Shown piece by piece: positions 22,143 to 33,900 of a stretch of 64,000 bases of DNA (its first letter is position 1; the number at the start of each line of letters is the position of its first letter). Position numbers and translations under genes: made by a program. A model generated the notes under the pieces. That model did not search any database and had not been told where the DNA came from. It was given only the letters and a program-made list of their open reading frames with translations. The DNA comes from Siderastrea radians (lineage: Eukaryota > Cnidaria > Anthozoa > Scleractinia > Rhizangiidae): contig OZ024892.1 of assembly GCA_964017195.1 (NCBI GenBank), forward strand, positions 6,388,366 through 6,452,365, in the 5' to 3' direction.

Positions 22143-22550
22143 TGAGTACAATACTCAATTGACACTCCCCTGGTGGGGATTTTGAGTGGCAATACGTTTA
22201 AAAGAAATCTTAAGGCCGCGGGTGAGAAACTAGTGTTCCATTCACACCAAAGCTTAAACACGTTTAAAAGCTGTTTAATTAACCAAGGTTTAAAATTGTT
22301 TTCTTTATAAAAGTTGTTTGCTGATTTTTTCTACTGCAAATTTAGTGCAAATGAAAAAACAAGTAAAAGCTCCCTTGAATTCTTTGCTTAAACTAGTCAT
22401 TCAGCTTTCTGTTGCTGAATTTCATTTTGAAATTATGAATATATGAAATTCACATATTTGAACTGCGGGATGAAGAAATAAATGTAAAGAAGATCCTCGC
22501 AGTTATTAACGCAACTTATGCAGTTGCGAAAAGAAAGCCTGAAAAAATCA

Positions 22551-22630
22551 GGCTCGCCGAGATTCGACTGATTCGAACCCTGACCTCTGCGATACCGGTG
22601 CAGCGCTCTAACCAACTGAGCTAACAAGCC
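22551..22630 (-). tRNA. tRNA-like element, inverted unit (pseudo-tRNA)
   Basis: Same head as the plus units, in reverse, with the 9-bp insertion in the T-arm (80 nt). The insertion breaks the cloverleaf, so a working tRNA is unlikely. Confidence 0.45.
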
Positions 22631-22794
22631 AACTGGGAGCTGGTCATTAAATTGGTTCGTAATATATCCGGGAAAGATGAAGATAAAATTATGAATATAT
22701 GAAATTCATATATTTGAACCGCGGAATGAAGAAATAAATGTAAAGAAGACCCTCGCAGTTATTAACGCAGTTATTTAATGACCAGCTCCCATTT

Positions 22795-22874
22795 GGCTTG
22801 TTAGCTCAGTTGGTTAGAGCGCTGCACCGGTATCGCAGAGGTCAGGGTTCGAATCAGTCGAATCCCGGCAAGCC
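22795..22874 (+). tRNA. tRNA-like element, first tandem unit (pseudo-tRNA)
   Basis: 80 nt with the 9-bp T-arm insertion shared with the inverted unit. The acceptor GGCTTGT/GCAAGCC and D-stem GCTC/GAGC can pair. Confidence 0.45.
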
Positions 22875-23050
22875 TGATTTTTTCAGGCTTTCTTTTCGCA
22901 ACTGCATAAGTTGCGTTAATAACTGCGAGGATCTTCTTTACATTTATTTCTTCATTCCGCAGTTCAAATATATGAATTTCATGTATTCATAATTTCATCT
23001 TCATCTTTCCCGGGTATATTACGAACCAATTTAATGACCAGCTCCCGGTT

Positions 23051-23121
23051 GGCTTGTTAGCTCAGTTGGTTAGAGCGCTGCACCGGTATCGCAGAGGTCA
23101 GGGTTCGAATCCCGGCAAGCC
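23051..23121 (+). tRNA. tRNA-like element, second tandem unit (Thr-GGT-like)
   Basis: 71 nt. Acceptor GGCTTGT/GCAAGCC pairs with one G-T; D-stem GCTC/GAGC; anticodon stem CTGC/GCAG with loop CCGGTAT reads GGT (Thr). Against function: C instead of T at position 33, an A-C mismatch at the base of the anticodon stem, and a short T-stem. The A and B boxes are intact. Confidence 0.5.
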
Positions 23122-23297
23122 TGATTTTTTCAGGCTTTCTTTTCGCAACTGCATAAGTTGCGTTAATAACTGCGAGGATCTTCTTTACATTTATTTCTTC
23201 ATTCCGCAGTTCAAATATATGAATTTCATATATTCATAATTTCATCTTCATCTTTCCCGGGTATATTACAAACCAATTTAATGACCAGCTCCCGGTT

Positions 23298-23368
23298 GGC
23301 TTGTTAGCTCAGTTGGTTAGAGCGCTGCACCGGTATCGCAGAGGTCAGGGTTCGAATCCCGGCAAGCC
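23298..23368 (+). tRNA. tRNA-like element, third tandem unit (Thr-GGT-like)
   Basis: Identical in its 71-nt head to the unit at 23051, with the same structural defects. Confidence 0.5.
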
Positions 23369-23544
23369 TGATTTTTTCAGGCTTTCTTTTCGCAACTGCA
23401 TAAGTTGCGTTAATAACTGCGAGGATCTTCTTTACATTTATTTCTTCATTCCGCAGTTCAAATATATGAATTTCATATATTCATAACTTCATCTTCATCT
23501 TTCCCGGGTATATTACGAACCAATTTAATGACCAGCTCCCGGTT

Positions 23545-23615
23545 GGCTTGTTAGCTCAGTTGGTTAGAGCGCTGCACCGGTATCGCAGAGGTCATGGTTC
23601 GAATCCCGGCAAGCC
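23545..23615 (+). tRNA. tRNA-like element, fourth tandem unit (Thr-GGT-like)
   Basis: 71 nt with one change (GTCATGG for GTCAGGG) that weakens the T-stem. The downstream tail is cut short after the second hairpin (near 23671), marking the end of the array. Confidence 0.45.
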
Positions 23616-24054
23616 TGATTCTTTCAGGCTTTCTTTTCGCAACTGCATAAGTTGCGTTAATAACTGCGAGGAATCTCATTTAGTTAAACCTGGTTTAAGA
23701 AAACATGTTTTGTTGGTGGGAATGGGGCATAGGTCATCAGTATTCATTTATTTAAAGCGTAAGCACGAAGTGCGAGGAATGGTAGCGACATTGCGCGAAA
23801 ACTTCATGAACAGGCTCTTCAGTAAAACTTTCAGTTTCTGAATCAATAATTGCACGTGCGTTAAATCGTGTGCCACGGATATACTGTGACTTTTAAGCAT
23901 ATTTAGAGTTTGAAACATACTCTCGAAGTCCAGCTTTTTTATGTTCAAACGTTAAGAGAAACTTTTTAAAAGTTTTCCAACAAAACGAATCAAGAACTAA
24001 AATAATACTCCTCATAGCTAATAGGGAGCTTCGGAAACGCTTATAATCTTCTCA

Positions 24055-24721
24055 GGTATATTAAGGACTGGGTCTGCAAGTACCTGATCCAGAAAGTAAT
24101 GGGGGTGGTCTATCTTTGAAAGGAAACATGTGATAAGTATGAGACTCGGCCATGGCCTTTATCCTGTTGATATAGAATTTTTGACATTGACATTTCCATG
24201 ACAACACATTGCGTGACCAATTAAGGTTTTACTTCCGGTTTTGTTCTTTAGGGCTTCTGCACACTAGGAAAAAATACGTTTACCTGGCATTTCCAGTGAT
24301 TGCGTCTCTATCTTTGTGAGGTACTTTCCAAATGTAACTGGAAAGGTGGTCTCCCTACCCTGGAAGAGGGTCTTATGGCTATTGCGTGACAGCAAAATCA
24401 TGACATTTCAATGACCACGTGACCTGGACACGCCTTCCAGGTAATTTCGTGTAGAACTTAATGCAAGGAAAACTATTAAGACGTCATTTTGTAGGTTAGG
24501 TTTGCATAAGTTCTCCTGCATCTCGCCTAAAGAATAATATCGAAATTCAATACCTTAATTAGTCACGTGATCCCTATTGTGACAACTGTTTATCAAAATG
24601 AGCCTTCGGAACAAGTTTCATCTTTTTGCTTAACTTCGTGTCAATAGGTTCCATACTTACTGAGACGGACCACCCCCTTCATTTATGAATGTACCTCAAA
24701 TGACCCAGTCCTTAATATACC
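24055..24721. mobile_element. MITE with GGTATATTAAGGACTGGGTC ends
   Basis: Long inverted ends: GGTATATTAAGGACTGGGTC on the left and its inverse GACCCAGTCCTTAATATACC on the right, with further similarity inward (GGGGGTGGTC / GACCACCCCC). 667 bp, no ORF. The target duplication is unclear. 23672-24054 is unremarkable. Confidence 0.8.
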
Positions 24722-24832
24722 CGAGTTCAATCCAAATATTTGCAATCTCTAAATTGCAAGGTATTGTTCTTCTGGACAGTGAACAATAGCTGTGAGAATT
24801 TAATTTCCATAATTAGCATAATCTTACCTTAA

Positions 24833-26089
24833 GGTGGCTCATCTGGATTTTTCCGAGACACACCATCCCAACTTTGAACGGCTAATACTTTACTGTCTGA
24901 GCTCGGTGGGGCAAGCTGCTTCACACATCTACTAGAGACTGAATGGACTTGTCAAAAAAGTAGGTTTGATTGACATCGGTGTTACCATAGCAACGAAACG
25001 ATGACGTCATGATTTTTGTATATCAGCAATTTTCTCGACATCTAGACCTAAACTTTTAAAACGACCTATTGTCTCTTATAGTCTAGGTGTAGATCTTCAA
25101 GACTGCAAAGTTTGAAAATATTCTATGAGAACTTTTTCGAAAAAAATCGGTTTGAATTTTTTCCAGTAAAAATTACAGATTTACGTTATTTTCCATTGTT
25201 TCATCGGTACATTTGTTATCCTGACAGACTGAAAAATGTTTTCACGATATGTCATAGCTGTAGCATACAGCTACTTTTTCTGAAGCATGACCATGATCCG
25301 GTTTGTTTCCCTAGATTTCCAATGATGTAATCAGAAGTAATGTCTTAAATACGCTCATTTTACACAGAGAAGCAACGTCTTTGTTACGGAAGCTTTTATT
25401 GAAAACTAGTCGATGAATTTTCTTTCAAATTTTGTGATCTCAAGTCTAACATGTATTGAACTATCCCTGTAAATTTCACCTGCATTGAAACATTTTAAGG
25501 GAACGAAATACAAATAAAAGTATAGGAGACTTTTGCACTCGTCTCCAAAATTTTCATTGCCGCATCATTTGTTGACAGCCGGTTTATCTCAGGAGTTTCT
25601 CTTTTGTCTGTATTCTACATATTTGTGTGCTTTAATTTGGGATCAACAAGTTTGCCATGCCTGCTGGCTACGCTTCGCTGGTGCCGGAGGTATCGTGAAA
25701 ATTCTGTTTTTAATACAATAACAACGAAAGCCTTATGTTAACTGCCATTGTACTAAGAACAGAATTTTCGCGATACCTCCGGCAAAAACGCTCTCATAGA
25801 ATTTTTTCAAACTTTGCAGTCTTGAAGATCTACATCTAGACTATAAGAGACAATAGCTCGTTTTAGAAGTTTAGGTCTAGATATCGAGAAAATTGCTGAT
25901 GTACAAAAAACATGACGTCACCGTTTCGTTGTTATGGTAACACTGATGTCAATCAAACCAACTTTTTTAACAAGTTCATTCAGTCTCTAGTAAATGCCTG
26001 AGGCAGCTTGCCGCACCAAGCTCAGACTGTTAAGTATTAGCCGTTCAAAGTTGGGATGGTATGCCTCGGAAAAATCCAGGTGAGCCACC
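24833..26089. mobile_element. 1.26-kb TTAA-flanked element with ~300-bp inverted arms
   Basis: TTAA (24829-24832 and 26090-26093) borders inverted ends GGTGGCTCATCTGGATTTTT and the approximate inverse ending GGTGAGCCACC. The arms stay similar for some 300 bp and include a GATGACGTCATG / CATGACGTCACC pair. A second inverted pair lies near the middle (CGGAGGTATCGTGAAAATTC against its inverse at about 25757-25786). No transposase is present. A truncated reverse-orientation relative lies at 53650-54524. TTAA suggests piggyBac-type mobilisation. Confidence 0.82.
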
Positions 26090-26093
26090 TTAA

Positions 26094-27372
26094 ACATTCG
26101 TGTTTATTCGGTAAGCCTTCGGAAGCCCTAAAACCACCAATTTTGTGTCCAAGAATACAGCGCGGATATAGAATTTTCTGAACTAACACAAAACACAGAT
26201 AAACTAGGTGTATTGTAGATTGTCACAACAGAAGCAATTTTTTCAAACAGGTTCTTAAACAAAATATTGAGGGCTTCACATTTAAACAAGGACGATTTTA
26301 CTCCTTTAAAAGTTACAACTTTCAGTGTAACTCGAAATCCTATAATCGGCTTCTGTTGTGACACAATAGAGTTTTTAACTAATCAATGAGTGGTAAAATC
26401 TAGAAGTGTGGTTTTCTCCACGAGGAGAAAACTTGGCCACGGAGTCGCGTTTTACAAAATCTTAACTTTGGGAGCTTATAGCATTGCAAGGAAGCGCAAT
26501 CCATCAAAGCAAAAACAACGTTGTTGCACTTCCACTATTCCCCAAGCTCTCTGTTAAGTTTCGACGGAATCAGCTCCCAAACGTTCAAGATATAAAGTTT
26601 TTTAACGTAGGGCCTCCACCAAAATTTTGCCCTATATTCATGAGCAGCTTGTCACCCGCGGCCTTAAAAACAGTTTACAATTTATTTAAAAATGTTAAAA
26701 ATGCAAATTAAAATACAATAATACATTGAAAAATTGGTAATCCAACTACATTGTAAGACGAATTTGCGAACACTAGCTAGCGCGCACGCGCAAAAAGGAA
26801 AGTGGAGATTCTCGAGCGCGAAACGCGCTTTGCCCTTGATCCCCTCAAGTTACACACGCTCATGAATCCCCCGTCTTCCTCTCTTTTCGGCGTTGGCCAA
26901 GCAGGCCAGCAAAGTAAGGATAGTCCAGGATAGTATACTTCCGTCCTTAGGAATTACTGTAGGAGTGTAGTTATGACTTTTGGCGCCTCATACGTGACAA
27001 CGTAAGACAAGCAGTTGTCCGTCTGTTGCTAGCTTTTTAACAAACAGGCATTTGTAGCGCAGTTTGGCATTTTCTTGAAGTGTTGCAGGGGGAAAGGGAG
27101 CAGCAACGGAAGACCAAAGGGGGTAAGGAGGTGTATGGGAAGGGGAAAAAGGGGGTTGAGCAGTTAGATTCCCAGGGTGGCGGGAACCTTGAAAAAATTA
27201 ATGACACAAGATTGCGTAACTAATTCGACAATCTAATAACAGGCGGATGGCCGAAGATTTGGACACCCCTCCCTCCCCCGCCCCCACCCCGTCGAGTTTT
27301 ACGGGTGTCCAACTGAAGCGAATATATGGTCAGAAATAGCGTCACGGGCCTTCAGATGTATCCACTTTAAAT
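26094..27372. other. Intergenic DNA 3' of the spondin gene
   Basis: A 78-codon minus ORF (26128-26364) has no recognisable domain and is flanked by a short CTTCTGTTGTGAC repeat. G-rich and C-rich tracts occur around 27085-27300. Nothing else can be supported. Confidence 0.5.
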
Positions 27373-27971
27373 TTACAATGCAGGGATTAGAGCAACTACC
27401 AAGAAAATTAGACTGACACTACAACAAGCTTTTTCAGCGGAATTCCCTGTTGATGTTTCAGTTGGTGGAGTTGTTTGACGTTCGGTGGATGGTGAGTGAC
27501 CTGTGACGATGGATGAGGATAAGTTGAAGGCTGACGAAGGCGATGAAGACGGCATCGCGACGTACTTCTCAAACGTAATCTTGGCAAAGGGTTTTGAGGC
27601 GTCAGCTTTAATCACGGTGTCGCTATTTTGATCGATGATTGAGATGAAGTCTTGCGGCATGGTGGCTATGTCAGTTGAGGTGAATTGTTGTCCACTCTCC
27701 GTCCCGGCATCCCATGGCAGCAAATCCAACTCCCTCTTGTCTTTCCACTTGCCATCGCCTCCACAGAGGTCATAGCTGTCAACTCCAACGAACCAATCAG
27801 GAGACGGCGCAATCATGCTTATCAAAGAGACCACAGAGTACTGATCTTTAACTGTAATTTCCATGTTCATTTCTCCATGGGAATTTAGCGCAGCATTGGC
27901 TTTGTAAACTTTGAACACGAAACTGGGCTTTAAGTAACCTATGAGTTCCTGATACAATGTATTGGGATTTC
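27373..27971 (-). CDS. Spondin gene exon 3: domain 2 C-half, stalk and GPI-like tail
   Basis: Follows a TTTTACCAG acceptor and starts by completing Gly of TGNPNTLYQEL. It carries MIAPSPDWFVGV and LLPWDAGTESG, core Spondin_N motifs. A Ser/Thr/Pro-rich stretch follows, then a terminal CCSVSLIFLVVALIPAL before TAA, which suits GPI anchoring. Open throughout. Confidence 0.85.
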
Positions 27972-30900
27972 CTGGTAAAAAAAAAAATAAAATAAAAATT
28001 AACGTCGGAGTCAGAGGATGATCACGGGTCAGTTAATTTACCGTAAAGTCCCGGATGGAACAACTCTCGTTACTTCTGCCAACAGCCTTTAATAGCTGCA
28101 GGAGGTCTGATGGGCTCCTGATAGCTGTTATTAATGGTGTCAGCGGTTTTGACATACAAACGAGGCTAGTGGGTCATTCCGCTTATCGCAATCGCTTATC
28201 GCACGGTATTGACCCACTAGCCTCGTTTGGGTGCCTTTTTGTTAATTTTAACAAAAGGATAATTGACCGCAGGCTCAGCGATAATAACAGCCATTAAAGG
28301 ATCAGTCTCATTGCAATTTTCCTATCTTCTTCGTCACAAGTTTGGTTAATTTATATCAAAGTACCTTTCTCATACATGAATTGCTTTTAGACCACCAAGG
28401 GAACAATATCAGATGAATATGCATCCAAAAAGCAATGCAATAGTAGGTTTTAGAGATTTTATCTGAAACACACGGGCAGAAACTTGAAAAATTCTGCCAG
28501 AAGTTTTCAAGTTGGACGCCATTTCTATCCTGGCCATCCCTACCCAGACATAGTTATTAATAGTTTCTCATGAGCTAGAAATCCATTTTAAAAATACTGG
28601 CTTCTATAGATAAAAAAACGCATCTTTTAGCTTTTCACAGTGATACTAAAAATTGATGAGACTGCCCCTTAAGTTGATTCCATCGAAATACAAGGAATAT
28701 TAAAATTTTCTAAGACTTGGTCCAACTGGTAATTATACTTAGAAAATTTCAAAAATGCAATAAAAAATCGGGGTCACCGAGCTTGTTTTGGCACAACATG
28801 GATAGCCATTAATAGCAACTATACGACTCGCAAGGTTTTCTTGAGAAACCCTAGTGATCTGAAATGAGAACTACAATTGCTTCTAAAAGTCATTGCTTAT
28901 ATTGAAATATTGGAGCAGTTCAACAAAACGGACATTTACCTTGCATTGCATGCTATTTTAGTTAAACAGGAATTGAGAATATAATATAAAAATAAATTAA
29001 AGAATTTGCCGCGTGCGTTCATCCCCTACTGTACCTAAAGACGTGTTCTTTTCGGCATTTAAGTAAAAATATCTCAAAGCAGAATCTTTAACTTTTCTTG
29101 AAATCGCAATATAATGTACTCGACCGTGTGCCATTTTAATTTATGTATGAAAAAATGGGGCTCACCAAGCTCGTTTAGGAGAAAACAACCTGTTATTTCT
29201 CTGAACTGCTCAGCTATCATGGAAACCTATCAAGTTCCGAAGGTGCTCGCGCTTGTGCGCGCGCTAATCACGCAAAAAATGATACGCAGAAAGGATGCGC
29301 AATGCAATTGAAGGGAAACACTGTACTTTCGGGAAGTCAAACGAGTACCGTGTGTGGTCAATTTACATCAAACGTACGATATTTGTAAGGTTTGTACACG
29401 TAATTGGGCTTGATGTAACTCATGAGTTCCCGATACAACGTAGCCTCATTTTCTGGTCAAAAATAACATTTAAAATAAGAGTCTAGGGAGGATCTCAGGT
29501 CAGTTTAATTTACACCTTAGAGATGCGGACGTAACGACTCATTACTAGCATTTTACTATTGATCGCTACTTTCGGGAAACCAAAGCAGTACCGTAGCAGT
29601 AGCCTCTGCTCTATTCAGCCCTACCCCCCCCTTTCCCGTAGGGGAACTCCCCTATGAAAGTGATGGGGATGCTCGTCGTCTCGCTTAGGGGTGTAAATTG
29701 CAGATTTTGGTCTCATTTAGGGTGTTTACGACGGAAAGCCAATATTTTTACCCATACAGGTATTGCTTAGGGTACACTATGAAACACAAACTAAAGATTT
29801 ATGACAATGCTTTTAAATCTAATAATAGAAGGCAGCATTCGGTGTCAACATCTTTAGCGCAATTAAAATCATTATAGCTCTTATCTGGCCGTCTGTTTTA
29901 GCATGATCTCCTTTAGAGGTCAAATAAAGCCTGAGCCACGCCCACATTGGTCTCCTTTAGGGGTTTTATTCTAATTTTTGCGACGAGCATCCCCGTCCCT
30001 TTCATATGGGAGTACCTCCCGGGCCTTACCCTAGACATCACCAGGGGCGGGTTATGAATTTTCAATAGGAGGCTCCACTTCACTTCTTGTACTTGATACT
30101 CCAGAAGCCAAAGAATTTTACCAGAGCTTAAGCAAATTTGAAGCAAAATAAAACGGCCAATTACAGGTTTAAAGGAGAGGGGAAGAGGTGTGGAGCCCCT
30201 TGCTCTTCTCTCTAGAACCGATACTGCATTATTAAAGTTAGAGCAGGCGGCAAAATCTATAGAATTTTTTTATTTTTTATTTTTTATTTTTTTTATTTTT
30301 ACTTTTCAACACTTAACAATACACGAAAAGAAAAATACAAAGGATAAATGAATAAAAAATACAGAGGTAACAGTGCGATACACGTTTTACATAACTATTG
30401 TAACTAAATTATTGTCAATAAAGGCTTCCATAAATTCAAAAAATTTTCTTTTTGTCCTTTCGCATGTGCGATTGATCTTTGAATTAACATTTTTCCTTTT
30501 ACTAACTCAAGAAAGAGAAGGAGATTAGGTAATTTGTGCTCATATTTTTGTAAAAAGACATGTCTTTTGCTAAGTAGTATATAATAATTAAAGATATAGG
30601 AGCCAGAACTTCCGGGATTATAGCCATACATTATTCCTAATTCATCAAAATTGTAATTGTCGTCATTTTGACTATTCCACCGAAATAAGACTGAATTCCA
30701 AAAGTCGCGTATACGGGAGCAGTTAACTAGCATGTGCGACAGTGTTTCTAATTCGTTACAAAATTCGCAAAGGGGAGATTCTGATATGTTCATTTTATAT
30801 AGGAGGTTTCTGCACGGTAAAATATTATGAATTATCTTAAACTGAAATATACTTAGTTTCGTTTCCCGTGTTATTCTAAATGGTAGTTTATAAATTGCGC

Positions 30901-33900
30901 TAATCTTCATCTCTTCTACACCTAACCTTTGTAGCCTAGAACTAGCTAAAGGTTCTTTAAATTTCTTTTGAATAAGGATATTCCGGGCACTTTTACTGGT
31001 GAGTATTTGACCAGGAAGAAAAGTCGATTTTCTTTCTTGTCGATTCTCACCATTAGTAGATTGTAATTCACGCTTCCACCCTAATGGTATTGCTGCTATT
31101 AAACCCCAGAGGTTGGTAAATGGCGTAGCAAGGCCGAATTTTCTAAGAAAATTGCCATATGAGAGGAATTTGCCGTCTTCTTCTAATAAATCTTTGATTC
31201 TAAGAATTCCAGCAACGTGCCAGTTTTCCCAGTATACAGATTTGCCTGCTATGGTTATGTTTTTATTATTCCAAATAATGGCTTCCCTAACGTCACGTTT
31301 ATCTAGAGGGGCGGATTTAACATCATGAACTTCTGCCCAAGTTTTTAAGATGTCAATGTAGAAAGCTGGCATATTTTTTAGTTCTAAAAGACTTAGATCA
31401 TAGCTACAGTCGAAAATGAGAGGGCCTCCAACATTTTTCAGATACCAGGATGGAATTATCATCCAATCCTCATTTGCACCGTCTTGCATTCTCTTTACCC
31501 AGGCACATAGTAATGATTTTGTGATTATTTCATATTCTGGCAAATCTAAACCTCCTTTTTCTTTTGCTCCGATAAGCGTGTCTCTTTTTATTTTCGGTTT
31601 CTTACCGTTCCAAACGAAGTCTGTTATCAATTTGTTAACGGCGTCAATAACATAAGGTGGGGTGTGAAGACAAGCGCTAGAAGAAATGAGTTTGGATAAA
31701 CCTAACGTTTTAGCTATTGTTATTTTTCCATACAGGGATAAATCCCTTTGTGACCATAAATTAAATAACTTCTTAACTTTGATTAGCTTGTCTACAAAAT
31801 TTACTTGGTCGCACAAATTAAACTTATACGAGAAAGCGGTTCCTAAAGCTACTATTGGCCTTTGTGGCCACATAAACTCAAATGGCGTATCCTTATTTTG
31901 CACGTTTTTCCCCAACCATAAAGCTTCTGTTTTAGAAGAATTGAGTTTAAGTCCACTGCATTCCTCAAACAAGTTAAGCACCTCGAGCAGTTTCTCAAGG
32001 GAAGCCGCGTCTTTACAGAAGGCGGTTGTGTCATCAGCAAACTGTGATAATTTGATTTCTTTGTTAGCAACTAGGATCCCTCTTATATCAGAGCGAGACC
32101 TTATCGCGCAAGATAATGCTTCACCAGCCAGTATGAAAAGGAGACCGGATAACGGACAGCCTTGCCTAACTCCTCTCTTGAGTGTGAAGGGTTTGGAAGC
32201 GTAACCATTATTTATCGTACAGCTGGAGATATTGTTATAAAGTGTTCTAATCCACACCTTGAAATCGAGTCCGAAATTAAAGGCATCTAAGGCTTTGTCT
32301 AGATACGCCCACTCTAAGCTGTCGAAAGCCTTTCCGAAATCTATGAACAGAGCGATGCCTTCTAAATTTTGATCTGCCGTGTAATGGAGAATGTCCGATA
32401 TGAGCCGAATATTTTCCCCAATGAATCTGCCTGTTAAATATCCAGTTTGTGCATTATTAATAATATTTGGCAGGACCTTTTTTAAACGCATTGCTAAGGC
32501 TTTTGTGGCGATCTTGTAATCAGTGTTTAGAAGCGATATGGGTCTCCAGTTTTTTAGGTACGATAGATTTTTATCTTTCTTGGGAATTAGGCGTATAATT
32601 CCTTGTCTCTGTGATATGGATAACTCGCCTTTTCGAAATGCGTAATTAAAACTATCTACCATAATTTTACCCAACGTGTTCCAAAAAAAAGTGTAAAATT
32701 CTGCAGTCAGACCGTCTGTACCAGGTGTTTTGTCTTTGTGGAAACTTTTTAAGGCATTCTTACATTCGTTTTCTGTTAATAAACCCTCACACAATTCTTT
32801 TTGGTGTTCGTCTAGCTTTTTAATACTCTCGTTCTCAAAAAATAAGTTGAACTTGGGATCCTCAACTTGTGGATTTAGTGACGAGTACAAATTTTCATAA
32901 TAACGTCTTTGCTCCTCGAGGATTTCTTCCGGGTCGGTTATAGTGGATTTGTCATCTTTGGTCAAACTGGTGATACATTTATTTTCATAGTTTCTCTTCT
33001 CAAGATTGAGAAAATATTTGGAACTTCGTTCTCCAAACTCGTGCCAACGCGCTTTTGAGCGAATACATGCTCCTCGAGTGCGGTCGAAAGATAGTTTATC
33101 TAGTTTATTCTTGATGATATCGTACTCCTTGATTGCTTCCGGTGTTGTGCGATTCCCGCTTGTTTTTTGTAAACGTTGGGCTTCTTGCAGAAGATTTTTC
33201 TCGTAATTTTTCTGTTTTTTGGCTTTTTGTTTTGAATAGTATATTGTGAACATCCTAATTTCCATTTTTATCATTTCCCAAAAAAGGCCTTTGTCTTCGA
33301 CGTGTATATATTTTTTAATAAACAATGGGATGTTTTCGGATAATTTATCTGTATATTCATTGTCTTTCAGAAGTGAATTGTTAAGTTTCCAGAAACCCGG
33401 TCCCCTTGGGTGTTGTAGTCGAGTTTGAATATCCATTGTAACTAAAGAGTGGTCGCAGTGCGGTGCGTATTTTATCTCGCAACTCTGCACGAGGGATTTT
33501 TGCATAAAATCTTTTGTAATCAACCATAAGTCTAGTCTGCATTTTATTTTCAAATCTCGAGTTCGCCAAGTGAATTCTTTTTCTTTTGGATGCAATGATC
33601 TCCACACGTCCTCTAAATTTAGAAGACTAATCAAATTCTTGATCTCTTCAATTACATTTTTTTTGAAAGATGTGTCACGGCCTCCCTCTTTGTCATTCTC
33701 GGATAGAGGGCAATTGAAATCACCTCCCATAATAATGTTGTTTTCGCTGTGCAACCGCTCCAAATGCTCTTTTAATTTGCTGAAAAATTTAATCTGTGCC
33801 TGGGTATCATTCGGTGCGTAAACATTTGTGCATAAAAACGTGAGATCTTCAATAACGACTTTGAGAATTAGTATTCTGCCGTCTTTACTCTGTAATATAG

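Larger units (their letters stand above)
22433..23671. repeat. Array of tRNA-headed ~247-bp units, one inverted and four in tandem
   Basis: Five units carry the same tRNA-like head: one on minus (22551-22630) and four on plus at 22795, 23051, 23298 and 23545. Plus-strand spacing is 256, 247 and 247 bp. After each head come a hairpin AGCCTGA-T6-TCAGGCT followed by TTCTTTT, a second hairpin CGCAACT..AGTTGCG, and a conserved tail ending ACCAGCTCCCGGTT. The inverted unit and the first plus unit share a 9-bp insertion (AGTCGAATC-like) in the T-arm and face each other head to head. Intact Pol III A box (TAGCTCAGTTGG) and B box (GGTTCGAATCC) are present. Best read as a tRNA-derived SINE amplified in tandem. 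Confidence 0.88.

Noticed and set aside
23112..23147. Bacterial rho-independent terminator after the tRNA-like head
   Set aside because: The hairpin with T-rich tail looks like one, but the genome is animal. It is recorded as part of the repeat structure.
23051..23368. Functional tRNA-Thr genes
   Set aside because: Position 33 is C, the anticodon stem has a mismatch and the T-stem is short, and the heads are part of a longer repeat. Kept only as tRNA-like.
22433..23671. CRISPR-like array
   Set aside because: Repeats are 247 bp with no unique spacers, the DNA is eukaryotic, and no cas genes are present.
22433..23841. Repeated short ORFs starting MLAQLVRALHRY
   Set aside because: They are read through the tRNA-like heads (GTTAGCTCAGTTGG...), so they mirror the repeat rather than a protein family.
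27373..27971. Reading the spondin exon 3 as an independent single-exon gene starting at MYQEL
   Set aside because: A splice acceptor lies just upstream, the phase fits exon 2 and exon 1, and the segment alone lacks a signal peptide and half a domain.
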